Source of the DNA: an uncultured Dorea sp.
Lineage (GTDB): Bacteria; Bacillota; Clostridia; Lachnospirales; Lachnospiraceae
Assembly (NCBI GenBank): GCA_934307335.1
Contig: CAKRCL010000014.1
Coordinates: 1 to 33,953 of the forward strand
DNA length: 33,953 nt
Direction of reading: 5' to 3'
Shown here: piece after piece, positions 8,118 through 16,515 of the stretch
How positions within the stretch are numbered: the stretch's first letter is position 1
Layout of the letters: each line of letters opens with the position of its first letter
The notes under the pieces: model-generated
Databases searched by the model: none
What the model was told of the DNA's origin: nothing
What the model saw: only the letters and a program-made list of their open reading frames with translations
Made by a program: the position numbers and the translations under genes

Positions 8118-8185
8118 TTCAATTGGGGACGGGGTTTTTTCAAAAAAACCCCGTCCCCAATTGAACTTTAACCTGTCCCTTTTTG
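8118..8185 (-). repeat. 68-nt GC-rich hairpin repeat, copy 1
   Basis: A near-perfect palindrome, arm CAATTGGGGACGGGG then T-run, single-base centre, A-run and matching arm (8119-8164), is followed by a tail that reads AAAAAGGGACAGG on the minus strand. The whole stretch is the exact reverse complement of 20490-20557. Placed after the histidine kinase stop, it could also act as a terminator in both directions. Such GGGACAGG/GGGGACGG units resemble REP-type elements mobilised by RAYT (TnpA_REP) transposases; this relation is inferred and no such gene is in the window. Confidence 0.85.
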
Positions 8186-8256
8186 AATTGTGCAATTTTG
8201 GTACACATTTTGAAAAGGGAAAACTTATTGGCATACTGGATATTATCAATGAAATT

Positions 8257-8265
8257 TGTTATAAT
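8257..8265 (+). promoter_or_regulatory. Extended -10 promoter for the lipid kinase gene
   Basis: TGTTATAAT matches an extended -10 (TGnTATAAT). No convincing -35 lies 16-18 nt upstream. The gene start is about 30 nt downstream. Confidence 0.5.
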
Positions 8266-8294
8266 AGTGACACATATAAAAGCAGGTGATTCGA

Positions 8295-8669
8295 ATGAAA
8301 AAGAAAAAGAAAGATCCGCTATATCAAAGTTTCGGTTATGCCTTTCAGGGGATTTTTACTTGTGTCCGGAAAGAACGGAATATGAAGATTCACTGTGTGG
8401 CGGCAGTGTTTGTTGTGATCGCGGGTGTGATTTTGAAGATTTCTGCGATTGAGTGGTGCATCTGTCTGGCGCTTTTTGGACTGGTCATGGCGCTGGAGCA
8501 TGTGAATACGGCAGTGGAAGCGGTGGTGGACATGGTGACAGAAGAATATCACCCGCTGGCGAAAGTTGCAAAAGATACCGCGGCAGGAGCAGTGCTCATT
8601 GCAGCGATTATGGCGGCAATCGCAGGGTGCATTATATTTTTGCCGAAGATAGCGCAGATATTACAGTAA
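8295..8669 (+). CDS. dgkA: Diacylglycerol/undecaprenol kinase family protein
   Basis: 124 residues starting at ATG 8295, 6 nt after AGGTG; an upstream in-frame GTG sits inside that ribosome site and is unlikely. The prokaryotic diacylglycerol kinase signature EHVNTAVEAVVDMVTEEYHP is followed by AKDTAAGAVL, with three hydrophobic membrane helices (about 35-55, 56-75, 95-118). A charged Lys-rich N-terminus and RKERNMKIH precede the first helix. In Firmicutes this family mainly phosphorylates undecaprenol, recycling the lipid carrier for peptidoglycan synthesis. That substrate is a family inference, not visible here. Confidence 0.92.
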   Translation: MKKKKKDPLYQSFGYAFQGIFTCVRKERNMKIHCVAAVFVVIAGVILKISAIEWCICLALFGLVMALEHVNTAVEAVVDMVTEEYHPLAKVAKDTAAGAVLIAAIMAAIAGCIIFLPKIAQILQ

Positions 8670-8739
8670 TCCAATTTAGAACAAGACTTCCATGACATAG
8701 ATAGAAGTTAAAAAAATAGACGTAAAGGAGATATGACTT

Positions 8740-9123
8740 ATGGAAAAATTAGGCGAAGGATTAAAAAAACTGGCACTTGCAGGAATTGGAACAGCAGCGT
8801 ATGCAGTGGAAAAATCAGCAGATATTCTAGATGTTCTTGCGAAAAAGGGCGAAGAGACAGTTGAGCAGGGAAAGGTACTCAACAAAGAATTGAAGCATAA
8901 TGTGAAATCTACGATCAAAGATTACAAAGCAACGACCGGAAGAGCATATACGACAAAAGAGGCTGAGGTTGTAGAAGCTGAGGTTGTAGAGGATGATGAT
9001 ATCCCAGGCTCAGCTACAGAGGTTGAAGATGTAGAGGAACAAGAGGAGCAAGAAGAAGCAGAAGACAGTCAGGAGGACAGTCAAATGGAGACTGTAGAAG
9101 AGACTGAGACAGAGGAAGAATAG
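8740..9123 (+). CDS. Phasin-like small acidic protein preceding UbiB-family kinase
   Basis: 127 residues, start fixed by AAAGGAG upstream of ATG 8740. The N-terminal 65 residues form a predicted amphipathic helix (EKLGEGLKKLALAGIGTAAYAVEKSADIL...) like phasin-family or poly(hydroxyalkanoate)-granule-associated proteins. The C-terminal third is a low-complexity acidic tail rich in Glu, with a tandem EAEVVE repeat at about 76-85. The stop lies 2 nt before the GTG of the UbiB-family gene, so the two are probably translated together. No polyhydroxyalkanoate genes are nearby, so a storage-granule role is doubtful. A helper or membrane-binding partner of the kinase is a fair guess only. Confidence 0.7.
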   Translation: MEKLGEGLKKLALAGIGTAAYAVEKSADILDVLAKKGEETVEQGKVLNKELKHNVKSTIKDYKATTGRAYTTKEAEVVEAEVVEDDDIPGSATEVEDVEEQEEQEEAEDSQEDSQMETVEETETEEE

Positions 9124-9125
9124 CA

Positions 9126-10712
9126 GTGTCCGAACAGAATAATTCAACTGGATACAAAGGAAGATTAAGAGAAATAACGGCGGTTCTTCACAAGCATGAA
9201 ATTTCAAAAGGGATTACTCCGGAAAAGTTGAGGTTGATTTTGGAAGATTTGGGACCGACTTTTGTTAAGGTCGGTCAGTTGATGTCTTTGAGATCAGATA
9301 TTTTACCTAAGAATTATTGTGATGAATTGCAGAAGCTGTGTTCCGAGGTACCTCCGATGCCTTTTTATGAGGTTGAGGAAGTACTTCGGGACTCTTTTGG
9401 CTATGAATGGCAAGAGGAATTTGCGTGGATAGACGAGACCCCACTTGGATCAGCTTCTATTGCGCAGGTACACAGAGCGAGATTAAAATCAGGTGAAGAA
9501 GTTGTTGTCAAAGTTCAGCGAAAGGGAATTTATGAGACAATGGCGAGAGACATCGGCCTTATGCACAAAGTGATATCATTTATTCCGCCGGTCAGCATCA
9601 CAGATATGGTTGATTTCAAAATGGTGCTGAATGAATTATGGAAAGTTACTCAGGAAGAGATGAATTTCATCATAGAAGCTGGAAATATGGAGGAGTTTAA
9701 AGAAAAGAATCGTGGTGTAGCATTTGTAGACACACCAGTTCTTTATAAAGAATATACGACTTCATCAGTCATTGTGATGGAATATATTGATGGTTATGCG
9801 ATTGATGATAAAGAGCATTTGACAGAAGCTGGATATGATATGGATGAAATTGGAAGCAAATATGTGGATAATTTCATTAAGCAGGTCATGGATGATGGCT
9901 TTTTTCATGCTGATCCGCATCCGGGAAATATTCGAATTCGTGATGGAAAGATTGTCTGGATTGATATGGGAATGATGGGACGTCTCACAGAACGAGATCG
10001 TAGTAATATTGCAAAAGCAGTGGAAGGTGTCGCACTGAATGATATAGGCATGATTCAGGATGCTGTTTTGGCATTAGGAGAATTTCGCGGAGAACCGGAT
10101 CCTAGTCAGCTTTATAAGGATATTCGAGGCTTAATGGCAAAGTATGGAACCGCTGATATGGGAAATATTGATGTAGCGGAAGTAATACAGGATCTTATGG
10201 ATGTTATGAAAGAAAATAAGATTACGATGCCACATGGTCTGACGATGCTTGCGAGGGGACTTGCACATATAGAAGGAGTACTTGCTGATATCAGTCCGCA
10301 GATTAATATGGTTGATATTGCGGCTGCAAGATTAAAGAGCCAGTTCATACAGAATAAAGATTGGAAAAAAGAAGCAAAATCAGGAGCAAAAAGTATTTAT
10401 TTATCAATGAGAAAAGCAATTGATATTCCGGCTTTGGTGGCAGATCTTTTGGATGGGTACATGAAAGGGCAAACTAGAATCAATCTAGATCTGCACGCAG
10501 GAAAAGATCTTGAAAATCTGCTTAGGCGAGTCACAAGAAATGTGGTAATGGGATTGTGGGTCATGGCGCTTTTGATCAGTTCCAGTATTATCTGTACTAC
10601 TGATATGAAACCAAAGATTTTGGGAATACCAGCGCTTGGAGCGATTGGTTATTTGGGAGCATTTATACTTGTTCTCTATGTATTTATAAAGCATATTTTT
10701 TCAAGAAAATAA
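9126..10712 (+). CDS. AarF/ABC1/UbiB-family atypical kinase
   Basis: 528 residues starting at GTG 9126, with GAGGAAG about 8 nt upstream inside the preceding gene's end. The KxGQ-type motif is in GPTFVKVGQLMSLRSDILP. The Ala-rich nucleotide loop is LGSASIAQVHRA, then the VVKVQRKGI lysine, then FFHADPHPGNI and IDMGMMGRL as catalytic and metal-binding motifs. Two C-terminal membrane helices (about 475-495 and 502-524) anchor it. In respiring bacteria UbiB supports ubiquinone synthesis. This anaerobic Firmicute probably makes no ubiquinone, so the role here is likely lipid or isoprenoid handling, as an ATPase; that is inference. Confidence 0.9.
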   Translation: MSEQNNSTGYKGRLREITAVLHKHEISKGITPEKLRLILEDLGPTFVKVGQLMSLRSDILPKNYCDELQKLCSEVPPMPFYEVEEVLRDSFGYEWQEEFAWIDETPLGSASIAQVHRARLKSGEEVVVKVQRKGIYETMARDIGLMHKVISFIPPVSITDMVDFKMVLNELWKVTQEEMNFIIEAGNMEEFKEKNRGVAFVDTPVLYKEYTTSSVIVMEYIDGYAIDDKEHLTEAGYDMDEIGSKYVDNFIKQVMDDGFFHADPHPGNIRIRDGKIVWIDMGMMGRLTERDRSNIAKAVEGVALNDIGMIQDAVLALGEFRGEPDPSQLYKDIRGLMAKYGTADMGNIDVAEVIQDLMDVMKENKITMPHGLTMLARGLAHIEGVLADISPQINMVDIAAARLKSQFIQNKDWKKEAKSGAKSIYLSMRKAIDIPALVADLLDGYMKGQTRINLDLHAGKDLENLLRRVTRNVVMGLWVMALLISSSIICTTDMKPKILGIPALGAIGYLGAFILVLYVFIKHIFSRK

Positions 10713-10729
10713 ATTGAGAGGTGCAAAAG

Positions 10730-11245
10730 ATGGAGGTACGGTCTGTTATTAATGCAGATGCATTAAAAGAAGCAAAAAAATATTTAATTAAGCCGGGAAT
10801 TCGAAAAATCAGTGCCATTGCGAGTGTGGCATTTGTATTGCTGGCAATTTATTGTATGCTTGCAGGAAGGCCGTCAACGATGCTGTTGGCAGTATTTGCA
10901 ATTGTCATTTTTTATATGGAATTAAAAATGATTGAAAATAAGCAGGTCAAAGGGTTTTTGACAAAATTAAAAGAAGTTTATGACAAAACGGAGGTTACGG
11001 CACCAGTTGTATTTCGTGAAGCAGATATTTTGATTCAAAATCCACTTTCAGGCGGAAAAATTGCTGTAAAGTATGATGTTATGGATACATTATTGGAGAC
11101 AGACCATTATTTTCTTTTATTTACAAAAGAGTGGCAGATTACGATTATTTCAAAAGATGAGATGGATTCAGAAAAAAGAAAAAAATTTTTAAAAATGACA
11201 GAGCAAAAGATGCCGGGCTTGAAGAAAAAATATGGCAAGAAATAA
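10730..11245 (+). CDS. YcxB-like membrane protein
   Basis: 171 residues from ATG 10730, with GAGAGGTG 6 nt upstream; an in-frame GTG at 10721 is part of that ribosome site. Two adjacent hydrophobic helices (about 28-46 and 49-65) precede a soluble C-terminal half that resembles the YcxB-like domain: VVFREADILIQNPLSGGKIAVKYDVMDTLLETDHYFLLFTKEWQITIISKDEM can be read in short blocks of beta structure. The function of that domain is unknown. It follows the UbiB-family gene by 17 nt and is probably cotranscribed. Confidence 0.6.
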   Translation: MEVRSVINADALKEAKKYLIKPGIRKISAIASVAFVLLAIYCMLAGRPSTMLLAVFAIVIFYMELKMIENKQVKGFLTKLKEVYDKTEVTAPVVFREADILIQNPLSGGKIAVKYDVMDTLLETDHYFLLFTKEWQITIISKDEMDSEKRKKFLKMTEQKMPGLKKKYGKK

Positions 11246-11306
11246 ACAAGAGTTCAAAAAATTGTATATATTATAGAAAAATTCACATTTATAGAAGGTT
11301 TACATT

Positions 11307-12662
11307 ATGGAGAGAGATTTAACGAGCGGTAGCGTATTTAAGACGGTGGTTCAGTTTTCGCTACCGTATTTTTTATCATATTTTTTACAGACTTTATATG
11401 GTATGGCTGATTTATTCATTGTTGGGCAGTTCGGCAGTGTTAGTAGTACGACCGCAGTTTCTATAGGAAGTCAGATTATGCATATGTTGACAGTAATGCT
11501 TGTAGGACTGGCTATGGGATCGACAGTTATGATTGGTCGAAGCGTAGGAGCGAAAGACGATCGACAGGTGGCAGAGTGCGTTGGTAATACAGTGACATTG
11601 TTCATGACAATAGCTTTTGTGTTGATGGCAGGACTTTTTATGTTTGTACGTCCAATTGTTGGAGTTATGTCTACACCAACAGAAGCTGTGGAAGGAACGA
11701 TGCAATACTTGATCATTTGTTTTATAGGAATCCCATTTATCACAGCTTATAATATTATTAGTTCTATTTTTCGTGGTATGGGAGATTCTAAGAGCCCGAT
11801 GTATTTTATTACAGTAGCATGTATTGCAAATATCGCATTAGACTATCTGTTTATTGGATGTTTTGGATTAGATGCGGCAGGAGCAGCCCTTGGAACAACG
11901 ATTTCTCAAGCAATTAGTGTAATCGTATCATTGATTGTAATTAGAAAGAGAAAAAATATTGAGTTAAGAAAATCAGATTTCAGATTGAAACGTATGACGA
12001 TGAAAAATATATTAAAAGTCGGAATTCCAGTAAGTCTTCAAGATGGATTTATTCAGATTTCATTTATTGCTATTACAGTTTTTGCAAATAACAGAGGATT
12101 GACGGATGCGGCAGCAGTTGGAATTGTGGAAAAAATCATTGGTATTTTATTCTTGGTTCCATCATCAATGATGTCTACGATTTCAGCTCTCGCAGCCCAG
12201 AATATCGGGGCTGGAAAGCATGACCGTGCAAAGGAGACATTAAAATATGTTTTAATGATTTCAGTAGCTTATGGAGTGTTTGCAACTATAATTATACAGT
12301 TTGTTGCAGTTTCATTTGTCAGATTATTTACTGGTGATAATGCAGTGGCAGTCAGTGGGGCAGAATATTTGCGTAGTTATGCAGTGGATTGTATCTTTGC
12401 AGGAATTCATTTTTGCCTGAGTGGATATTTTTATGCATACGGATTATCGGTGATTTCGTTCATTCATAATACGATTTCAATTGTATGCGCGAGAATTCCG
12501 CTATCCTATTATGCATCCGTACATTTTAAAGACACCCTGTTCCCAATGGGATGTGTACCTGCGATAGGTTCATTTATTTCAGTGGTTATATGTATTGGTG
12601 TTTTTATTTGGATGGAACGGCATCCGAGTTTTCGGTTCCGTCAATCAGATATTCGTAGGTGA
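11307..12662 (+). CDS. MATE-family efflux transporter
   Basis: 451 residues with the twelve hydrophobic helices of MATE antiporters arranged in two halves. The N-terminus has VVQFSLPYFLSYFLQTLYGMADLFIVGQFG, typical of the DinF/NorM-like branch, and a matching second-half motif is GIPVSLQDGFIQISFIAITVFANNRG. It probably exports cationic compounds using Na+ or H+; the substrate is unknown. AGAAGG precedes the ATG. The last 59 bases overlap the convergent XRE regulator gene. It is unrelated in context to the second MATE gene at 30589. Confidence 0.9.
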   Translation: MERDLTSGSVFKTVVQFSLPYFLSYFLQTLYGMADLFIVGQFGSVSSTTAVSIGSQIMHMLTVMLVGLAMGSTVMIGRSVGAKDDRQVAECVGNTVTLFMTIAFVLMAGLFMFVRPIVGVMSTPTEAVEGTMQYLIICFIGIPFITAYNIISSIFRGMGDSKSPMYFITVACIANIALDYLFIGCFGLDAAGAALGTTISQAISVIVSLIVIRKRKNIELRKSDFRLKRMTMKNILKVGIPVSLQDGFIQISFIAITVFANNRGLTDAAAVGIVEKIIGILFLVPSSMMSTISALAAQNIGAGKHDRAKETLKYVLMISVAYGVFATIIIQFVAVSFVRLFTGDNAVAVSGAEYLRSYAVDCIFAGIHFCLSGYFYAYGLSVISFIHNTISIVCARIPLSYYASVHFKDTLFPMGCVPAIGSFISVVICIGVFIWMERHPSFRFRQSDIRR

Positions 12663-12876
12663 CGTTGAAAATCTCTGTAAAAGCTTTGATTTCTACGTCT
12701 GTAACATAGCGTTTATTTGTTTCAATTCTGGTGATTACATTTTTATCCATATCATATCCATGTAGTTGAAGCTGGTATGCCAACATACGCTGGGACATAT
12801 GATTTTTTTCGCGAAGTTGGATCAGTCTTTTGCTGATTAGATTCTTTTCTCCGGTTGAAGTCTTTGGTTTTGGCAT
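12604..12876 (-). CDS. XRE-family helix-turn-helix regulator
   Basis: 90 residues forming one compact HTH domain: ISKRLIQLREKNHMSQRMLAYQLQLHG, then NVITRIETNKRYVTDVEIKAFTEIFNVTYEYLI. AGAGGAAC lies about 6 nt before the ATG. The DNA site and effector are unknown. It overlaps the 3' end of the convergent MATE gene by 59 nt and is divergent from the unknown gene at 13017, so the shared 140-nt gap (12877-13016) is the likely operator region. Confidence 0.88.
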   Translation of the reverse strand: MPKPKTSTGEKNLISKRLIQLREKNHMSQRMLAYQLQLHGYDMDKNVITRIETNKRYVTDVEIKAFTEIFNVTYEYLIDGTENSDAVPSK

Positions 12877-12938
12877 TTATAGTTCCTCTCTTGTATATCT
12901 GTGCAGAACGATTTTGTCTCAGTTTTTGCACTTTTCTA

Positions 12939-12967
12939 TTGATTTTACAGTTCATTCAAGATAAAAT
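12939..12967 (+). promoter_or_regulatory. Predicted promoter for the 119-residue unknown gene
   Basis: TTGATT (12939-12944), a 17-nt spacer, and TAAAAT (12962-12967). The start codon follows about 50 nt downstream. Confidence 0.5.
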
Positions 12968-13016
12968 CGGTTGTAAAAGTGAGGCAAAACGGCACGTTTG
13001 TATGGGGAGGCGGATC

Positions 13017-13376
13017 ATGGATCAGAAAGATATAGAAAAATATGCTTTTTTATATTTCTGTGAGAAAAAAGATAGAGATATTTTGAATGGAAAACAAAAA
13101 ATGACGTTTGAAGATTTTCAGCGATTCCATTATCTTACGGATCTGATTGGATTTTCGAAATATCAGGCAGAAATCTGGAACGCCTTTTCGAGTCAGTTTG
13201 AAGAGCAGTTTGAGGGGCTGGAACAGCTTTATGAGGAAAATATGAGAAATCCGGAGTGCGAACCAGAGTACACAGCTGTCATCCCAACTGGAAATTTCTC
13301 AAAGGATATTGAACGACAGGTGCGATGGAAAAAAGAATTTTTAGAAAATATATCTGACAGACAATTGAAAAAATAG
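13017..13376 (+). CDS. Conserved-looking hypothetical protein, 119 residues
   Basis: I do not recognise a family. The ATG at 13017 has GGGGAGG 6 nt upstream and is preferred over longer upstream starts, which would run through the promoter. The protein is soluble, aromatic and charged (YAFLYFCEKKDRDILNGKQKM, then FHYLTDLIGFSKYQAEIW), largely helical by composition, without signal peptide, membrane helices or metal motifs. It is divergent from the XRE regulator, which may control it. A role as the regulator's partner or target is possible but unproven. Confidence 0.65.
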   Translation: MDQKDIEKYAFLYFCEKKDRDILNGKQKMTFEDFQRFHYLTDLIGFSKYQAEIWNAFSSQFEEQFEGLEQLYEENMRNPECEPEYTAVIPTGNFSKDIERQVRWKKEFLENISDRQLKK

Positions 13377-13432
13377 TTGAAAAACTTGTTTGATATAACT
13401 TAAAGTCATAGCAAACCGTACTTTTTATGTAT

Positions 13433-13461
13433 TTTTCAAATGAGATATTTACGAGTATAGT
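13433..13461 (+). promoter_or_regulatory. Possible promoter for the MetE-like gene
   Basis: A weak TTTTCA (13433-13438), 17-nt spacer and TATAGT (13456-13461) lie about 30 nt upstream of the start codon. No S-box or other SAM riboswitch fits in the short gap. Confidence 0.35.
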
Positions 13462-13493
13462 AGAGAAAAACACATAAGAAGGAGATTTTGGAT

Positions 13494-14597
13494 ATGTTTC
13501 AGATAAAATATGATATTGTAGGTTCTTTTCTTCGTCCGGAGGAAATAAAAAAAGCGAGAGCAGAATTCAAGAACGGCACAATTACAAGAGAGGATTTGAA
13601 AAAAATAGAAGATGAGGAAATTGCGAAGCTGGTGAAAAAGGAAGTGGAGCATGGTCTTTTATTTGTAACAGATGGGGAGTTCCGCCGTCGTTGGTGGCAT
13701 TTGGACTGGCTGAAAGAGTTTGATGGTTTTGATACCATTTATTTTACAAAAGAAATCAATGGGACAACAAATGAGATTGAACTTGGAACAGTGACAGGAA
13801 AGATTGCTTATGATAAGAACAAGTCACATCCAGAGATGGAGGCATGGGATTATCTGCAGGGGCTTGTTGCGCACTATGAAGGTATTACTGCAAAGAAATG
13901 TATTTCTGGACCGAATATGATTTTAGTTGATCATTTTCTTCAATTAGGTAATAAGGAAACTCCGTATTACGGAACAGATTTAAAAGCGCTCATTGATGAT
14001 ATCGCAAAAGCCTATCAAGATGCGATTCGGGATTTTTACGATCATGGATGTCGTTATTTGCAGATTGATGATACATCATGGACCTATTTGATTGATGAGA
14101 AATTTTTACAGAAAGTGGAAGCACTTGGCTATACGCAGGAAGAAATATTGAACTGGTTCTGGAATGTATCTACAAAAGCACTGGAAAAGAAACCGGCAGA
14201 CATGGTTGTTGCTACACATTTTTGTAAAGGTAATTTTAAAGGAAATCCTCTGTTTTCAGGATATTATGATGCAGTTGCGCCAGTAATCGCAGATATTCCA
14301 TATGATGCATTTTTTGTAGAGTATGACGATGCTCGTTCAGGTTCTTTTGAACCATGGAAAGTATTGAAAGAAAAAGATGCGTTGTTTGTGGCAGGACTGA
14401 TTTCCACCAAGAATCCTGTATTAGAGGAGCATGATGAGATCAGAAAGCGTTATGAAGAAGCAAAAGCTGTAGTAGGAGATGAGATTGCACTTTCTCCGCA
14501 GTGTGGATTTGCTTCTGTGGAAGAAGGAAATTGTATTGATGAAGAGACACAGTGGAAGAAGATAGATCTTCTTGTGTCCTGTAGGGATTTTGTATAG
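13494..14597 (+). CDS. MetE-like cobalamin-independent methionine synthase family protein (YxjG/YxjH type)
   Basis: 367 residues from ATG 13494, with AAGGAG 9 nt upstream. The barrel resembles the C-terminal catalytic half of MetE: VGSFLRPEEIKKAR at the start, VTDGEFRRRWWHLDW, LQIDDTSW, then zinc-ligand motifs THFCKGN (His, Cys), EYDDARSGSFEPW, and SPQCGFAS (Cys). It lacks the N-terminal half of full MetE, as the short YxjG/YxjH homologues of Bacillus do. It probably transfers a methyl group to homocysteine from a donor other than polyglutamyl-folate; the donor is unknown. It is followed by a terminator-like hairpin, so it is likely monocistronic. Confidence 0.85.
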   Translation: MFQIKYDIVGSFLRPEEIKKARAEFKNGTITREDLKKIEDEEIAKLVKKEVEHGLLFVTDGEFRRRWWHLDWLKEFDGFDTIYFTKEINGTTNEIELGTVTGKIAYDKNKSHPEMEAWDYLQGLVAHYEGITAKKCISGPNMILVDHFLQLGNKETPYYGTDLKALIDDIAKAYQDAIRDFYDHGCRYLQIDDTSWTYLIDEKFLQKVEALGYTQEEILNWFWNVSTKALEKKPADMVVATHFCKGNFKGNPLFSGYYDAVAPVIADIPYDAFFVEYDDARSGSFEPWKVLKEKDALFVAGLISTKNPVLEEHDEIRKRYEEAKAVVGDEIALSPQCGFASVEEGNCIDEETQWKKIDLLVSCRDFV

Positions 14598-14636
14598 TTT
14601 TCGGATATTCAATTATCGAGATAAAAATATGGATAA

Positions 14637-14669
14637 AAAGAGCAGGTAAAAGTGATTTGCCTGCTCTTT
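14637..14669. terminator. Hairpin terminator after the MetE-like gene
   Basis: AAAGAGCAGG (14637-14646) pairs with CCTGCTCTTT (14660-14669) around a 13-nt loop. A-rich sequence lies on the left and a short T-run on the right, so it may act in both directions. The rest of the gap to 14782 is AT-rich with nothing else I can support. Confidence 0.65.
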
Positions 14670-14782
14670 CCTATGAAATAAAATGCTCCGCAAGATTTTT
14701 TCTTATTATAAGTCCAATTATTCTTAAGGAAAGTCATAAATTTTATTAAGATATTCTAAAGTATATTGTTATTTTATTCTCG

Positions 14783-15502
14783 ATGGATAAAATAAGTATT
14801 ATGAGAAAATTAAGTGTAGAAATTAAGGATAAAAGAGAAAAAATAAAAATTTTATTACCGCCAATTTTCACATTTTTGTTGAATTCTGTGGTATACTGGG
14901 GTACACCCTTAATAAAGACGGGAATTGCAAGGCATAATTTGTCGAGTCCATTTGATAATATCGTGCCATTTATACCGCAATTCATTCTGATTTATTTTGG
15001 CTGTTATATATTCTGGGTTGTGAATTATCTACTCATTGCGGCGCAGAAAGAGGAACACAGGTATCAATTTTTTACTGCAGACTTTTATGCGCGGCTGATC
15101 TGTTGTGTCTGTTTTGTATTTTTCCCAACGACGAATACAAGACCGGAACTTGCAGGCAGTGACATCTTTACTGGTGCAGTACGTTTTTTGTACCAGATTG
15201 ATGAACCGATCAATTTATTTCCATCGATCCACTGTATGGCAAGTTGGTTTTGCTGTATAGGACTTCGAGGCTTAAAAAGTGTCCCGAACTGGTATAAAAT
15301 TTTTTCAAAGGTGATAGCGGTGCTGGTGTTTATATCTACACTTGCACTTAGACAGCATGTCTGGATGGATGTGATCAGTGGGATTTTTCTGGCAGAGCTG
15401 ACATGGTTTATCAGTAGACATACGAATGGCTATAAAGTTTATCAGAGGGTAACAGAGTATCTGGCAGGAAAGGGAGAACAATGGCTGACAAGAAGAAAAT
15501 GA
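14783..15502 (+). CDS. PAP2-superfamily membrane phosphatase / phosphotransferase
   Basis: 239 residues with about five or six membrane helices. PAP2 active-site blocks are visible as LFPSIHCMASW (the PSxH motif) and LRQHVWMDVISG (the RxxxHxxxD motif). The first block, FPTTNTRPE, is divergent. The layout resembles the inositolphosphotransferase/ceramide-synthase-like branch of PAP2. In this lipid cluster it may remove a phosphate from a lipid intermediate or transfer a phospho-headgroup. The start is uncertain: neither ATG 14783 nor ATG 14801 has a clear ribosome site. Its 3' end overlaps the next gene by 22 nt. Confidence 0.78.
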   Translation: MDKISIMRKLSVEIKDKREKIKILLPPIFTFLLNSVVYWGTPLIKTGIARHNLSSPFDNIVPFIPQFILIYFGCYIFWVVNYLLIAAQKEEHRYQFFTADFYARLICCVCFVFFPTTNTRPELAGSDIFTGAVRFLYQIDEPINLFPSIHCMASWFCCIGLRGLKSVPNWYKIFSKVIAVLVFISTLALRQHVWMDVISGIFLAELTWFISRHTNGYKVYQRVTEYLAGKGEQWLTRRK

Positions 15503-16515
15503 TATTTAATGTGATATTTCTGCTCCTTGTATTTGCAGGAACTTTGTATGGTGTTTTTAAAGGGGAAAACCTGGGAGAGATTGTCAGAATTGTAAAGACC
15601 GTAAATCCAATCTGGCTGATTCCAGGAGTACTTTGTGTCGTGATATTTATCTGGGGTGAGTCGATCATTATTTTTTATATGATGCAAACGCTCGGAATCA
15701 AATTAAAGAAATGGACCTGTTTTTTATTTTCATCAGTTGGTTTTTTCTTTAGTTGTATCACACCTTCTGCAACAGGTGGACAGCCGGCACAGATTTATTA
15801 TATGAAAAAAGAGAAGATTCCAATTCCGGTTTCGACGCTGGTACTTATGATCGTGACGATTACATATAAGATGGTACTTGTGGTGATAGGAGTTGCATTA
15901 ACTGTATTCGGACAGGGATTTATCCAGACACATCTATATAAAACCCAGTACATTTTTTATCTTGGTACAGCGTTGAATGTATTTTGCGTGACAGCAATGC
16001 TGATGCTTGTATTTCATCCGGTACTTGCAAGAAAAATACTTGTAAAGGGATTGGCAGTTCTGGAAAAGCTACATTTGATGAAGCGCAAGAGTTCCAGACT
16101 GGAAAAGTTAAATGCGTCAATGGATCAATACCGGGCGACTGCCGTGTATTTACAGGAGCATGTGCGTGTTCTGGTAGTTGTATTTGCGATTACAGTATTT
16201 CAGAGGTTTGCTTTATTTTCAGCAACCTGGTTTGTGTATAAAGCATTTGGTCTGTGTGGAACGTCGGCATTTGTAATTATTATATTGCAAGGAGCAATTT
16301 CCGTAGCGGTGGATATGTTGCCACTTCCAGGTGGAATGGGAATCAGTGAAAAATTATTTTTGATGATATTTTTACCGATATTTGGAAGTAAATTATTGCT
16401 TCCAGGTATGATTTTAAGCCGTGGACTGGGATATTATACAGAATTAATCTTGAGTGCATTGCTTACAATTGTTGCAAACTTTATAATAGGAAGACATGAA
16501 AAAAATAAGTTATAA
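15481..16515 (+). CDS. YbhN/UPF0104-type flippase-like (LPG synthase TM domain) membrane protein
   Basis: 344 residues with about eight membrane helices. The family marker is SCITPSATGGQPAQIYYMKK, a variant of the SxxTPxxxGG motif shared by YbhN-like proteins and the flippase half of MprF/AglD. The second marker is LPLPGGMGISEKLFLMIF near the C-terminus. AAGGGAG precedes the ATG, which lies inside the PAP2 gene. Members are thought to move lipid-linked headgroups or support lipid modification in the cytoplasmic membrane. No aminoacyltransferase domain is attached, unlike full MprF. Confidence 0.85.
   Translation: MADKKKMIFNVIFLLLVFAGTLYGVFKGENLGEIVRIVKTVNPIWLIPGVLCVVIFIWGESIIIFYMMQTLGIKLKKWTCFLFSSVGFFFSCITPSATGGQPAQIYYMKKEKIPIPVSTLVLMIVTITYKMVLVVIGVALTVFGQGFIQTHLYKTQYIFYLGTALNVFCVTAMLMLVFHPVLARKILVKGLAVLEKLHLMKRKSSRLEKLNASMDQYRATAVYLQEHVRVLVVVFAITVFQRFALFSATWFVYKAFGLCGTSAFVIIILQGAISVAVDMLPLPGGMGISEKLFLMIFLPIFGSKLLLPGMILSRGLGYYTELILSALLTIVANFIIGRHEKNKL

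Noticed and set aside
8740..9123. Polyhydroxyalkanoate storage system
   Set aside because: Only the phasin-like helix is present; no PHA synthase or depolymerase is in the window.
13377..13493. SAM riboswitch (S-box) before the MetE-like gene
   Set aside because: The gap is only about 115 nt and lacks the S-box core sequences and terminator.
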